NCBI GenBank assembly: GCA_964554265.1
Contig: CAZKOB010000071.1
Location: forward strand, 1-17,576
Direction of reading: 5' to 3'
Source of the DNA: RGIG8745 sp964554265
GTDB taxonomy: Bacteria; Bacteroidota; Bacteroidia; Bacteroidales; Bacteroidaceae
DNA length: 17,576 bases
Shown piece after piece: positions 1-7,666 of this stretch. The translations under genes and the position numbers were made by a program. Position 1 is the stretch's first letter. Every line of letters begins with the position of its first letter. The notes below the pieces were generated by a model. It was not told the DNA's origin. It worked only from the letters and a program-made list of their open reading frames with translations, and ran no database searches.

Positions 1-1293
1 TGATTATAAGCAAATAAATTTCACGGACAGAAAAAGTGACGAAAACAGGAAGAAATAAGTGTGAATTTCAATAAGAAAGGAAGTGGTGCTAAGTTCTATA
101 AAACTGTTGGACAAACGAAAGCAGGTAATGTAAGTTCGTTTATTTTCGGTCTTGGCAAAAGTGGCTTCGTGTTCTGGAACGCAGCCATACAAGGTACTAC
201 GAATTTTGGCAGACAGGCAAAGAGACATCCTGCAAAGGCTCTTACCGCAATGGCGACAATGTTCATTCTTGGCGCACTCATGGCACACCTTAACGGTGAC
301 GATGACGACGATGACAAGAACGCATACTACAACCTGCCCGACCATGTGAGACGCAGTAACCTCTTGTTCCGTGCTGGCGACCATTGGATTTCACTGCCAT
401 TGCCACAGGAGTATCGTGCTATTTACAGTATGGGCGAACTCATGTTGTCAGTGTTGAGCGGAAAGGAACACTACACCGATGGTGAGCTTGCAGAGAAAAT
501 CATGGGTCAAATGACACAGGTTCTTCCGCTTGACATCATGGAAGGTGGTGGAAGCTGGGGTGCGTTCATACCAAGCTTTGTTAAACCTCTTGCCGAGGCA
601 TATGTAATGGAGAAGAGCTGGATGGGAATGCCACTCTACAAAGGAGCAGGCAATAAGGATGCCTATAATAAGAACAAACCACAATGGACAAAGGCTTACA
701 AGAGTGCGAACAAATACATAGTCGGACTTTCCGCCGCCTTGAACGAAGCGACAGGCGGAGACCCTCATACAAAAGGGTGGCTGGACAAACCGATATTCGG
801 AATTGATTTAATCAACCCTGCAAAGGTGGAGTATTTGCTTAACGGTTATTTCGGAGGTGCGTTCAAAACCATAGACAAGCTGGTGAAAACAGGAGAGACC
901 TTCTTTGGTGACAGGGAGTACGACCCACGAAGTATATTACTTGTGAATCCTCTGCTGAAAGCTGGAGACGAGCGCACAGAGTTCAAAGCGATAAACAATG
1001 AGTATTTCCGTCTGAAAGACGAGCACGACACAATAAAAGACCGTCTGAAAGGCTATGAGGACGATACCTACAATGGTGTGTTTGACTATGCGGAAAAGAT
1101 AGACTTCCTGTATAACTCACCAGAATATGCCCGATATGAAATCTTTGAGGATTACAAGAAAGACATAGATGATTTGTATGATGAACTAAATGAGGCTGCT
1201 AATGAAAAGGAATACAAACTTATCGAAACGGAATTGAACGAACTGAAAAAAGAGACGATTCAGGAGATGAACAAAACTCGTAACCGTAAATAG
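1..1293 (+). pseudogene. C-terminal part of large polyvalent protein (LPD38-like), apparently frameshifted
   Basis: The open frame from a GTG at 61 to the stop at 1293 gives 410 residues resembling the LPD38 domain that ends large polyvalent proteins of conjugative elements and phages. Such proteins travel with mobile DNA; their exact role is unknown. Seen: an N-terminal stretch VNFNKKGSGAKFY, then FVFWNAAIQGTTNFGRQAK, a hydrophobic segment (about residues 57-78), an acidic run of six Asp, and a charged, helical C-terminal tail (about 300-410). The GTG has no convincing ribosome site and the domain seems to start upstream. Frame 2 reads ...FTDRKSDENRKK and stops at 56-58, while frame 1 upstream of 61 reads RKQEEISVNF. 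Adding one A to the run at 42-45 fuses them as ...TDRKSDEKQEEISVNFNKKG. I therefore read this as the tail of a longer protein broken by a one-base deletion, or a sequencing error. Family assignment is from memory of the motif. Confidence 0.6.
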
Positions 1294-1327
1294 TTATAGC
1301 AACTGTCATTACTTAGGGCATTACCTT

Positions 1328-1511
1328 GAGGGTGTGTCAAAATGAAAATGACTACTCCCAAAAGTTACAGATTGTAACTACAATACTTAAATAGGGGCGT
1401 ATCAAGCTCTGTATTGAGTAATGATATGCCCCTTTCTTTAGTCTTTTAGGATGTTCTAATTTCAAATTATAAGTTCATCTTTTCAAAAAAAATGAATTTC
1501 GGCACACCCCC
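1328..1511 (+). mobile_element. MITE copy 1 (non-autonomous element with terminal inverted repeats)
   Basis: A 184-bp non-coding element starting GAGGGTGTGTCAAAA and ending TTCGGCACACCCCC, an imperfect terminal inverted repeat. It matches a second copy at 15513-15693 over its whole length (roughly 85% by eye), including the shared inner stretch ACTACTCCCAAAAGTTACAG. It has no coding capacity, so it would need a transposase in trans. The ends resemble those of DDE-type insertion sequences, but I cannot name the parent family. No clear target duplication is seen. It lies 34 bp after the polyvalent-protein stop and points the same way as that gene. Confidence 0.75.
1394..1441 (+). terminator. 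Terminator-like hairpin inside MITE copy 1
   Basis: A 12-bp stem, AGGGGCGTATCA paired with TGATATGCCCCT (one G-T pair), encloses a loop of about 17 nt and is followed by the T-rich tract TTTCTTTAG. It would serve the polyvalent-protein gene upstream. The same hairpin recurs in MITE copy 2 with different but still pairable bases. Confidence 0.5.
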
Positions 1512-1694
1512 TTTTGGGGATTCCTGAGTTGAAAACTTCTTGTCTTATTCCCCTCTCTCTATTAATCATGAAGAAGAAAATGTTGTAAATTTTGATGAAT
1601 CTCTTGCGGAGAGATGTGTTAATCATGTGCAAAAGTTACATAAAAAATCGCGTTTTTTATGTAACTTTGCATATAATTCGTATAAACAACAGGT
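1512..1694. other. Intergenic region between MITE copy 1 and the DUF4286 gene
   Basis: Apart from the palindromic promoter at its right end (see 1632-1669), this stretch holds only a short C5-TTTT-G4 hairpin next to the MITE end and two copies of TTAATCATG (near 1562 and 1618). No gene is supported here. Confidence 0.4.
1632..1669 (+). promoter_or_regulatory. Palindromic promoter of the DUF4286-ruvC operon
   Basis: The -7 box TAACTTTG (1662-1669) fits the Bacteroidetes consensus TAnnTTTG and lies 26 bp before the DUF4286 start. It forms the right arm of a perfect 16-bp palindrome: 1632-1647 (AAAGTTACATAAAAAA) pairs with 1653-1668 across a 5-nt centre, TCGCG. There is no good -33 TTG at the expected distance; the left arm occupies that place. 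The dyad could be an operator for a dimeric regulator or a cruciform; no regulator is identifiable. Confidence 0.55.
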
Positions 1695-1997
1695 ATGCTT
1701 GTATACAATACAACTTTTCATGTGAGTAATGACGATGCCGGAAATTTCGTCATTTTTGTAAATGAAATGTATATACCGGAAGCAATCAAGTCCGGTGAAC
1801 TGAGAAATGCCCGGCTGGCAAGGATTATCAGTCATAAGGATGCAGATTCGGAATGCTTCTCATTACAGTTTGAGACCGATAATTCCGCATCCCTGCACAA
1901 ATGGTATGCCACAGTAGGAGCAGCGCTGAACGAGAACATGCTGAAGGCTTTCAAGAACAAAGTGGTCGGTTTTCCTACATTGATGGAAGTGATATAG
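1695..1997 (+). CDS. DUF4286 family protein
   Basis: A 100-residue cytosolic protein without signal peptide or membrane segment. The opening MLVYNTTFHV, the inner MYIPEAIKSGEL and the later FSLQFETD match my recollection of DUF4286 (about 100 aa), a small Bacteroidetes family of unknown function usually found just ahead of ruvC. The end LNENMLKAFKNKVVGFPTLMEVI is also typical. The ATG at 1695 follows a TAnnTTTG promoter and starts at the conserved family N terminus. ruvC begins 38 bp after its stop, so the two are very likely co-transcribed. The link to Holliday-junction processing is by position only. Confidence 0.8.
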   Translation: MLVYNTTFHVSNDDAGNFVIFVNEMYIPEAIKSGELRNARLARIISHKDADSECFSLQFETDNSASLHKWYATVGAALNENMLKAFKNKVVGFPTLMEVI

Positions 1998-2035
1998 AAA
2001 ACTTCTGGTTTCAGCCGTTCTTCTGAAAAGGAAAT

Positions 2036-2605
2036 ATGGACAGAGTCAAACAGGAAAAGATTATACTGGGTATCGACCCGGGTACGAATGTCATGGGCTA
2101 CGGGGTGCTGAAGGTCTGTGGCAATAAGGCGGAGATGATAGCGATGGGAGTGATAGAGCTTCATAAATATGCGGACCATTATCTTCGGCTGGGACGTATC
2201 TTTGAGCGTGTCACGAACATCATCGATTCGTATCATCCGGACGAGCTTGCGATTGAAGCTCCGTTTTTCGGCAAGAACGTACAGTCGATGCTCAAGCTCG
2301 GAAGAGCGCAGGGAGTGGCTATCGCCGCAGCCATAGAGCGCGACATGCCTATTACGGAATACGAGCCGCGAAAGATCAAGGTGGCGATAACCGGAAACGG
2401 TGCGGCATCGAAGGAACAGGTGGCAGGTATGCTGAAGAGAATGCTGAATATACCGGAAGCATCGATGCAGGAGCAGATGGACGCGACCGATGCCCTCGGG
2501 GCTGCCTATTGCCATTTCATACAGATGGGGCGTCCGGCCATAGAACATACCTTTTCTTCGTGGAAGGATTTTGTGAATAAGAATGCGGACAAAGTGCACA
2601 AATAA
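2036..2605 (+). CDS. ruvC: Crossover junction endodeoxyribonuclease RuvC
   Basis: Cuts four-way Holliday junctions symmetrically during homologous recombination and fork repair, working with the RuvAB branch-migration motor. The 189-residue protein has the RNase H-like fold motifs in order: LGIDPGTNVMGYG with D14, LAIEAPFFGKN with E74, and MDATDALGAAYCH with D149 and D152. These are the four acidic metal ligands expected from E. coli RuvC (D7, E66, D138, D141), so it should be active. Length is slightly above the usual ~170-190, with a C-terminal extension after the last motif. The ATG at 2036 leaves a short charged leader before the first strand. It is the second gene of the operon begun by DUF4286; ruvA and ruvB are not in the window. 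Confidence 0.96.
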   Translation: MDRVKQEKIILGIDPGTNVMGYGVLKVCGNKAEMIAMGVIELHKYADHYLRLGRIFERVTNIIDSYHPDELAIEAPFFGKNVQSMLKLGRAQGVAIAAAIERDMPITEYEPRKIKVAITGNGAASKEQVAGMLKRMLNIPEASMQEQMDATDALGAAYCHFIQMGRPAIEHTFSSWKDFVNKNADKVHK

Positions 2606-2637
2606 TTGTGAAATGTCATAAGAAAGGCATATCTTTG
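2606..2637 (+). promoter_or_regulatory. Bacteroidetes-type promoter for the DUF4199-GT2 genes
   Basis: TTG at 2606-2608 and TATCTTTG at 2630-2637 are 21 bp apart, matching the -33/-7 (TTG, TAnnTTTG) arrangement. The -33 begins right after the ruvC stop, and transcription would begin only a few bases before the ATG at 2650, leaving almost no leader. Confidence 0.6.
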
Positions 2638-2649
2638 TCCGATTAAAAA

Positions 2650-3243
2650 ATGAATAAAATGACAGACCAAAAGCCTATTATGCTTTCAAGGGCGTATGCA
2701 ATGGAATACGGCACGTTTTTAGGAGTGGCATGGATAGCAGTATTTGCTCTTTATGTTTACGGAATACTTGGTGCGGATGCACTGCTTATGCTGTTTGCAT
2801 GTATCGGGTTCTGCACGCTTCCGTTTGTCGCTTTCTATTTTGCATGGCGATACAAGCAGCATCTTGAACCGGAAGAAAGACTGCCGTTCTTTGGAGCATG
2901 GATTTTTGTTGTGACCATGTTTGTATATTCCTGTCTGATTACAGGAGCGGCAGAATATTTTTATTTCGCATACATGGATGAGGGCGCATTGGTGGAATGT
3001 TTCCGCTCCATAGTGGAAGATCGCGAGGTGATAGGACTGTACGAACAGATGGGAATGGCAGACACATGGCGGGTGTTGAAATCGAGTGTCGATGACATGG
3101 CCGGGCTTTCGCCTCTTGATGTCACATTGATGCTGTTCAACCAGAATATCTTCGTATCGCTGATTCTGAGCATACCGGCGGCTTTTATCGCTTCGATGAA
3201 ACCCAAGTTGCGAAAAGAAGTGCGTGGAGCGAAAAAAATGTAG
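2650..3243 (+). CDS. DUF4199 family integral membrane protein
   Basis: A 197-residue inner-membrane protein with four predicted helices at about residues 20-40, 44-66, 82-105 and 165-183. Between helices 3 and 4 lies a polar loop of about 60 residues (VECFRSIVEDREVIGLYEQM...). The pattern and the C-terminal basic tail (KPKLRKEVRGAKK) fit DUF4199, a Bacteroidetes family of unknown function normally encoded just before a family-2 glycosyltransferase, as here (83 bp spacing). It may help the glycosyltransferase or its lipid-linked product at the membrane, which is inference from position. The ATG at 2650 is chosen; another ATG at 2659 would drop only three residues. A good promoter lies immediately upstream. 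Confidence 0.75.
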   Translation: MNKMTDQKPIMLSRAYAMEYGTFLGVAWIAVFALYVYGILGADALLMLFACIGFCTLPFVAFYFAWRYKQHLEPEERLPFFGAWIFVVTMFVYSCLITGAAEYFYFAYMDEGALVECFRSIVEDREVIGLYEQMGMADTWRVLKSSVDDMAGLSPLDVTLMLFNQNIFVSLILSIPAAFIASMKPKLRKEVRGAKKM

Positions 3244-3325
3244 AACGAATGACGGCGAAAGGTGTCGGTTGCCGTCATGTTGCAGGTAGAAAAAACAAAA
3301 ATATATAAACAGAGAATTAAGGGAT

Positions 3326-4276
3326 ATGGACATATCAGTCATTATACCATTATATAATGAGGAAGAGTCGCTTCCGGAACTGCATGCCTGGATAAGACGC
3401 GTGATGGAACAGCATGGATTCAGTTATGAGGTGATATTTGTAAATGACGGTTCGACAGACGGATCGTGGGAGGTCATAGAGCGTCTGAGCAAGGAAAATC
3501 CAGAGGTGCATGGCATAAAGTTCAGACGTAACTATGGGAAAAGTCCGGCTTTGTATCATGGGTTTGAACGTGCGGAAGGGAATGTGGTCATTACTATGGA
3601 TGCGGACCTTCAGGACAGTCCGGATGAGATTCCGGAGTTGTATCGCATGATTATGGAAGATAAATACGACCTCGTGAGCGGATATAAGCAGAAGAGATAC
3701 GACCCTTTGTCTAAGACTATACCGACCAAACTGTTCAATGCCACAGCGCGGAAGGTCTCTGGAATAAAGAACCTGCATGACTTCAACTGTGGATTGAAAG
3801 CCTATAGGAAGGAAGTGGTGAAGAATATAGAGGTATATGGTGAGATGCACAGATACATTCCTTATCTTGCAAAGAATGTGGGATTTGCAAGGATTGGGGA
3901 GAAAGTGGTGCATCATCAGGCCAGAAAATATGGCAAGACGAAGTTCGGACTCGACCGCTTTGTGAACGGATACCTTGATCTCATATCGTTGTGGTTCTTG
4001 TCGACATACGGGGTGCAGCCTATGCATGTGTTCGGATTGGTGGGGACGCTGATGTTTGTCATCGGTCTTGTTGCCGCTATATGTGTCGGGGTGTTCAAGC
4101 TCGTGGCGCTGTATAATGGAGGAAACTACATTCTTGTGACAGATTCTCCGTATTTTTACATAGCCCTTACGATGATGATTCTTGGAACCCAACTTTTTGT
4201 GGGCGGATTTATAGCAGAACTTATAAGCCGCAATTCGCAGGAAAGGAACAAGTATCAAGTAGAGAAAATCATTTGA
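3326..4276 (+). CDS. Family 2 glycosyltransferase, polyprenyl-phosphate sugar synthase type
   Basis: Likely transfers a sugar from a nucleotide donor to a polyprenyl phosphate carrier at the cytosolic face of the inner membrane, like DPM1, GtrB and ArnC. The 316 residues hold the GT-A domain: VIIPLYNEEESL at 5-16, VNDGSTDGS with D41, and the DxD motif MDADLQDSPDE with D92 and D94. The acceptor-side signature HHQARKYGKTKFG follows at about 196-208. Two C-terminal helices (about 235-258 and 275-298) anchor it, as in GtrB-like enzymes, and length is normal for that group. The sugar and end product are not readable from sequence. It follows the DUF4199 gene and precedes the DUF6452-like lipoprotein gene by 15 bp, so the three probably share a transcript. 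Confidence 0.9.
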   Translation: MDISVIIPLYNEEESLPELHAWIRRVMEQHGFSYEVIFVNDGSTDGSWEVIERLSKENPEVHGIKFRRNYGKSPALYHGFERAEGNVVITMDADLQDSPDEIPELYRMIMEDKYDLVSGYKQKRYDPLSKTIPTKLFNATARKVSGIKNLHDFNCGLKAYRKEVVKNIEVYGEMHRYIPYLAKNVGFARIGEKVVHHQARKYGKTKFGLDRFVNGYLDLISLWFLSTYGVQPMHVFGLVGTLMFVIGLVAAICVGVFKLVALYNGGNYILVTDSPYFYIALTMMILGTQLFVGGFIAELISRNSQERNKYQVEKII

Positions 4277-4291
4277 CAAACAATATTGGCA

Positions 4292-4918
4292 ATGACGATT
4301 CGAAGGAATAAAAAAAGCAGGGCTGTAATGTATGCAGCCCTGTTCGTTATATCTGTTTCAACACTTGTCAGGATGACATCCTGCTCTTCCAACAACTGTC
4401 CTCTTGAGAATTTTGTGGGATGTAATTTGTATTTCTACGACAGTGAGGGGATCCCTATCACATATACCGGAGAAATTACGGTGAAGACGCTTCTTTCCGG
4501 AGTCAAGACGATTTATACATACAGAAAACTTGGAGAGCAGACCGTGGTCAAGGACTGGAGGGATGAGGCGCTGACGGAGCAGGGATATACGGAAACTGTC
4601 AGCGAAGTGCGTCGTGACACAATACTTGTGAACAAGGCTTCATCACGAAACAACGTGGAAATTCCTTTGGCTTATTTCCAGAAAAGTGATACTATAATCT
4701 TTAGCTATTCGGAGATAAGTTCTTCGGATACGATATTGATAGCGCATGACAGTTATCCGCATGTTGACCTTCCTGAATGTGGAGCATACCGTTTCCATAC
4801 TTTGACAGGTGTTGCTTCAACGGAGGTGGGAATCGATCACATTGAAATAGCAAATCCGACAGTGAATTATGAAGGTAATGAAAATATCAGAATTTATTTC
4901 AATGGTGTTGCGGAATAA
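4292..4918 (+). CDS. DUF6452-like lipoprotein
   Basis: A 208-residue protein with an N-terminal basic stretch (RRNKKSR), a hydrophobic segment MYAALFVISVSTLV and a likely lipidation Cys at residue 31 (RMTSC-SSNNC). This predicts an envelope lipoprotein. The mature part is rich in short beta-strand-like runs and in Ser/Thr, with a Cys pair near its start and one Cys near 162. It resembles DUF6452, a Bacteroidales family of unknown function normally paired with DUF6048. I chose ATG 4292; a TTG six bases earlier adds only two residues, and ATG 4328 would also leave a full signal peptide. The next gene starts inside its last 50 bp, suggesting translational coupling and joint function. Confidence 0.65.
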   Translation: MTIRRNKKSRAVMYAALFVISVSTLVRMTSCSSNNCPLENFVGCNLYFYDSEGIPITYTGEITVKTLLSGVKTIYTYRKLGEQTVVKDWRDEALTEQGYTETVSEVRRDTILVNKASSRNNVEIPLAYFQKSDTIIFSYSEISSSDTILIAHDSYPHVDLPECGAYRFHTLTGVASTEVGIDHIEIANPTVNYEGNENIRIYFNGVAE

Positions 4919-5726
4919 GTTCGTGGCATGTGCAGCGATGGCATCGGTATTGCACGGTACAGGTGCTTCGGCTCAAACCGGTAACCCGGACGAACCGCAG
5001 AAACCTACGAAATATGTGGCAGTGGAGATAGAGAAACCGGAACTTCTGTTTTTTCAGGGGTTCACTCTTTCTGCGGACATGTTCGGACCGCTCATGTATG
5101 CTTTTTCTGACTATGGAAATATAGAGGCTGCATTGCGGCTGAATCTCAAAAATACTTATTTCCCTATTGTTGAAGCCGGATATGGTGTCTGTGACAAGAC
5201 AGACATGAATACCTATATTATATATAAGACATCGGCACCATATCTGAGGATTGGGTGTGATGTCAATTTTCTGAAGGACAAATTTCAGGATAACAGACTG
5301 TTTGTAGGGTTGCGTTACGGCATATCCAATTTCAGCTATGATATATCAGGTCCTGATATGACAGACCCGATACATGGAGGGACCGAACCTTTTAGCTTTA
5401 AAGGAATCAACACTACAAGCCAGTGGATTGAGATTGTTGTAGGAGTGCAGGTAAAGATATGGCGCAGTTTTCACATGGGATGGAGCGTGAGATTCAAGAG
5501 CGAGATGAGCACGAAGAAAAGTTTGTATGCCAAACCGTACTATATTCCCGGATATGGTACAACGACAGGAGGAACAGTGTGGGGAGGAACATATAATCTT
5601 ATCTTCGACCTTAACTGGGGAAAGAAGAAAGGAAAGATAAATGTGACACCTGTCAATGTGGAAGTGAGAAGAAATGGTGCAGACGACATCCATCCGGAAC
5701 AAAGTACGGAAGGGAACATGGAATAG
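4869..5726 (+). CDS. DUF6048-like predicted outer-membrane beta-barrel protein
   Basis: A 285-residue protein with a signal peptide (RNKFVACAAMASVL...GASAQ, cleavage predicted after AQ near residue 36) and alternating polar/hydrophobic strands, for example YLRIGCDVNFL, RLFVGLRYGISNF, WIEIVVGVQVKI, HMGWSVRFKSEM and YNLIFDLNW. This is what an 8-10 strand outer-membrane barrel looks like, and it fits my recollection of DUF6048. A hydrophilic tail follows the last strand (about 255-285). Starts at 4869, 4878 and 4902 are all in frame; 4902 gives the most compact signal peptide, while 4878 has AAGG upstream. It overlaps the lipoprotein gene by 50 bp (17 bp from the 4902 start). The pair may form one envelope complex, which is inference. 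Confidence 0.65.
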   Translation: MKVMKISEFISMVLRNKFVACAAMASVLHGTGASAQTGNPDEPQKPTKYVAVEIEKPELLFFQGFTLSADMFGPLMYAFSDYGNIEAALRLNLKNTYFPIVEAGYGVCDKTDMNTYIIYKTSAPYLRIGCDVNFLKDKFQDNRLFVGLRYGISNFSYDISGPDMTDPIHGGTEPFSFKGINTTSQWIEIVVGVQVKIWRSFHMGWSVRFKSEMSTKKSLYAKPYYIPGYGTTTGGTVWGGTYNLIFDLNWGKKKGKINVTPVNVEVRRNGADDIHPEQSTEGNME

Positions 5727-5810
5727 CTGGCAGGCTGAAGAGGAAAATGCTGAAAATCGGTTCTTGGCCACTTCTTTCCGGTCTGTATTCAATAATAAAC
5801 AAGGATAGAT

Positions 5811-6383
5811 ATGTTGACTGTTGTAGAAAATATACTTCTTGGGCTTGCACTTGCTATGGATTGCTTTACAATCTGTTTTGCAACAGGCATGATGCTGAAA
5901 ACAACAGATTGTAAGTGCATTACGGTAATGGCTCTGATGTTTGGCGCTTTTCAGGCTCTCATGCCTCTCCTCGGTTGGGGATGTACGGTAATGTTCGGGA
6001 AATATATAGAACATTTTGACCATTGGGTAGCTTTTGTACTTCTTGCTACAATAGGGGGAAAGATGATATGGGACGGTTTGCAACCTGAAAAAGAACATTC
6101 GTTCAATCCTCATAGTTTTTTGGTAGTAGTGACGCTTGCCGTTGCGACGAGTATTGACGCATTGGCTGTCGGAGTCTCGTTCACTTGTCTTGGAATGAGG
6201 AACTTTTACATGATTTTTCAGTCGGTAGGCATTATTGGACTCATTTCTGCAATCATGTCATATATGGGATATGCAGTCGGTGTGTATATAGGACAGAATT
6301 TCAGATTCCCGGCTGAAATAGTGGGAGGTACAATTCTTGTGCTGATAGGCATGAAAGTGTTGGCGGAACATTTGGGGGCATAA
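5811..6383 (+). CDS. mntP: Manganese efflux pump MntP
   Basis: Exports Mn2+ across the inner membrane and so protects against manganese overload. The 190-residue protein shows six predicted helices in two related halves. Each half carries a conserved Asp motif: LAMDCFTICFATG with D17 and ATSIDALAVGVSF with D116, the metal-path residues of this family. Length matches E. coli MntP (~188). The ATG at 5811 begins in the canonical N-terminal helix and follows a purine-rich AAGGATAG. It lies 84 bp after the DUF6048-like gene with no terminator seen, so read-through is possible. No yybP-ykoY manganese riboswitch can be recognised upstream. In the first motif C18 replaces the more usual small residue and T20 the usual Val; this is likely lineage variation. 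Confidence 0.93.
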   Translation: MLTVVENILLGLALAMDCFTICFATGMMLKTTDCKCITVMALMFGAFQALMPLLGWGCTVMFGKYIEHFDHWVAFVLLATIGGKMIWDGLQPEKEHSFNPHSFLVVVTLAVATSIDALAVGVSFTCLGMRNFYMIFQSVGIIGLISAIMSYMGYAVGVYIGQNFRFPAEIVGGTILVLIGMKVLAEHLGA

Positions 6384-6493
6384 TACAAGCACACAAGAAA
6401 GTATATGCAGCAGGGCATGCCATGATGTGTCCTGTATGGATACATGTTTGTTTGCCGTATACCAATAGATATAACTTACTTCAAAGAAAAAAA

Positions 6494-7582
6494 ATGGAAC
6501 AAGAAAAAGGAACAACAAAGAGCGGATATAAACGTAAGTGGTGGCATATACCTTTTATATTGCTGCTATGTGTGGGAACCATCTATGTAGCGCGTACAAA
6601 CTCTTCGGGAAATGAAGACAACCGTAAGGGTGTCGGCGAAGCGTGGTTGCAGAAAATGATGCAGAGAAGTGAGGGCTCTATATTCGGAACCATATATCAT
6701 ATCACTTACGAATATGAGACTGATTTGGCCGATAGTATTCTGAAGGTGCTGAATGAAGTGGACTGTTCATTGTCTCCGTTTAACAAGAACTCGGTCATTA
6801 CGGCGGTCAACAATAATGAGGATGTTGTGGTTGACGAACATTTTACAAAGGTGTTCACTCTTGCAAAAAATATATCAGAAGAGACAAATGGTGCATTCGA
6901 CATAACGGTGGCTCCATTGGTTAATGCGTGGGGATTTGGCTTCAAGAATACAGAAGAGGTGACAGAGGAAATGATTGACAGTCTGCTTGAGGTCGTAGGC
7001 ATTGATAAGGTCAGACTTGATGACGGCAGGATTATCAAGGAAAATTCGATGAGTATGCTTGACTGCAGTGCTATTGCGAAAGGATATGGCGTAGATGCTG
7101 TAGGACTGTTTCTTGAAAACAAAGGCGTCAGAAATTATATGGTTGAGATTGGCGGAGAAGTAAGGGTACGGGGATGTAACCCTCATGGCATGTTGTGGAA
7201 GATTGGTATTACCAAACCGGAGGATGATTCGTTGTGCATGCAAAACGACATAGAGCAGGTGCTGGAAATTACTGACGCCTCAATGGCTACTTCCGGCAAT
7301 TACCGGAATTTCTATGTAAAGAATAACAAAAGATACGCTCATACGATTGATCCGCGTACCGGTTATCCTGTACAGCACAGTATTTTGTCGTCGACAGTTA
7401 TTGCTGACGATTGTGCTGTTGCAGATGCATTTGCCACATCCTTTATGGTAATGGGACTTGATGAAGCGAAGAAGCTACTTGAACGTCACAAGGAACTCAA
7501 GGCTTTTTTTATCTATTCTGTAGGAGAAGACAAGACAGCAGAGTGGTGTTCACCGTCCCTCAAAGAGCTTTTCAAGAAATAA
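6494..7582 (+). CDS. apbE: FAD:protein FMN transferase (ApbE)
   Basis: Attaches FMN covalently from FAD to Thr/Ser of target proteins such as NqrB/NqrC and RnfD/RnfG, on the outer side of the inner membrane. From ATG 6494 it has 362 residues. Motifs in order: a membrane anchor at 17-34, GSIFGTIYHITYE (61-73), SPFNKNSVITAVN, GAFDITVAPLVNAWGFG, LDCSAIAKGYGVDAVG, VEIGGEVRVRG, the FAD/Mg site SMATSGNYRNF, HTIDPRTGYPV, and the metal-binding ADAFATSFMVMG. All key stretches are present. Frame stays open to 6422, but the upstream part is not family-like and AAAGAAAAAAA precedes 6494. LLLC in the anchor is a poor lipobox, so membrane tethering by the helix is more likely. Substrates are not encoded nearby. 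Confidence 0.93.
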   Translation: MEQEKGTTKSGYKRKWWHIPFILLLCVGTIYVARTNSSGNEDNRKGVGEAWLQKMMQRSEGSIFGTIYHITYEYETDLADSILKVLNEVDCSLSPFNKNSVITAVNNNEDVVVDEHFTKVFTLAKNISEETNGAFDITVAPLVNAWGFGFKNTEEVTEEMIDSLLEVVGIDKVRLDDGRIIKENSMSMLDCSAIAKGYGVDAVGLFLENKGVRNYMVEIGGEVRVRGCNPHGMLWKIGITKPEDDSLCMQNDIEQVLEITDASMATSGNYRNFYVKNNKRYAHTIDPRTGYPVQHSILSSTVIADDCAVADAFATSFMVMGLDEAKKLLERHKELKAFFIYSVGEDKTAEWCSPSLKELFKK

Positions 7583-7606
7583 TGACTGGTCCGTTTCACC
7601 CTTCTC

Positions 7607-7614
7607 TATATTTG
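7607..7614 (+). promoter_or_regulatory. Possible -7 box before the nucleotidyltransferase gene
   Basis: TATATTTG fits TAnnTTTG and lies 52 bp before the ATG at 7667, in the 84-bp gap after apbE. There is no clear -33 element at the right distance, so this is only a candidate. Confidence 0.3.
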
Positions 7615-7666
7615 ATGTCTGAAAACATGTTACTTTGAAATTGAATGGTTACTTACAATAAATGAA

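Noticed and set aside
31..61. Programmed -1 frameshift joining the polyvalent-protein frames
   Set aside because: The A5G run at 31-36 would shift into a TGA at 37-39, and no slippery heptamer lies after it, so a simple base loss fits better.
1540..1725. 61-codon open frame before the DUF4286 gene
   Set aside because: It runs through the palindromic promoter and overlaps the DUF4286 start; no family resemblance.
2572..2580. DnaA-box-like TGTGAATAA within ruvC
   Set aside because: A single site inside a coding region with no neighbours is expected by chance.
1832..2599. 255-codon minus-strand open frame opposite ruvC
   Set aside because: Antisense to ruvC and DUF4286, both of which have clear family motifs; the translation is His/Arg/Ser-rich, as expected of a shadow frame.
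3350..4279. 309-codon minus-strand open frame opposite the glycosyltransferase
   Set aside because: Mirrors the glycosyltransferase gene over its length and has no recognisable domain.
4286..4291. TTG start for the DUF6452-like gene
   Set aside because: An ATG two codons later gives the same signal peptide and is the more likely start.
6422..6493. Upstream extension of apbE to base 6422
   Set aside because: The extra 24 residues are not family-like, and they hide the N-terminal anchor that fits a start at 6494.
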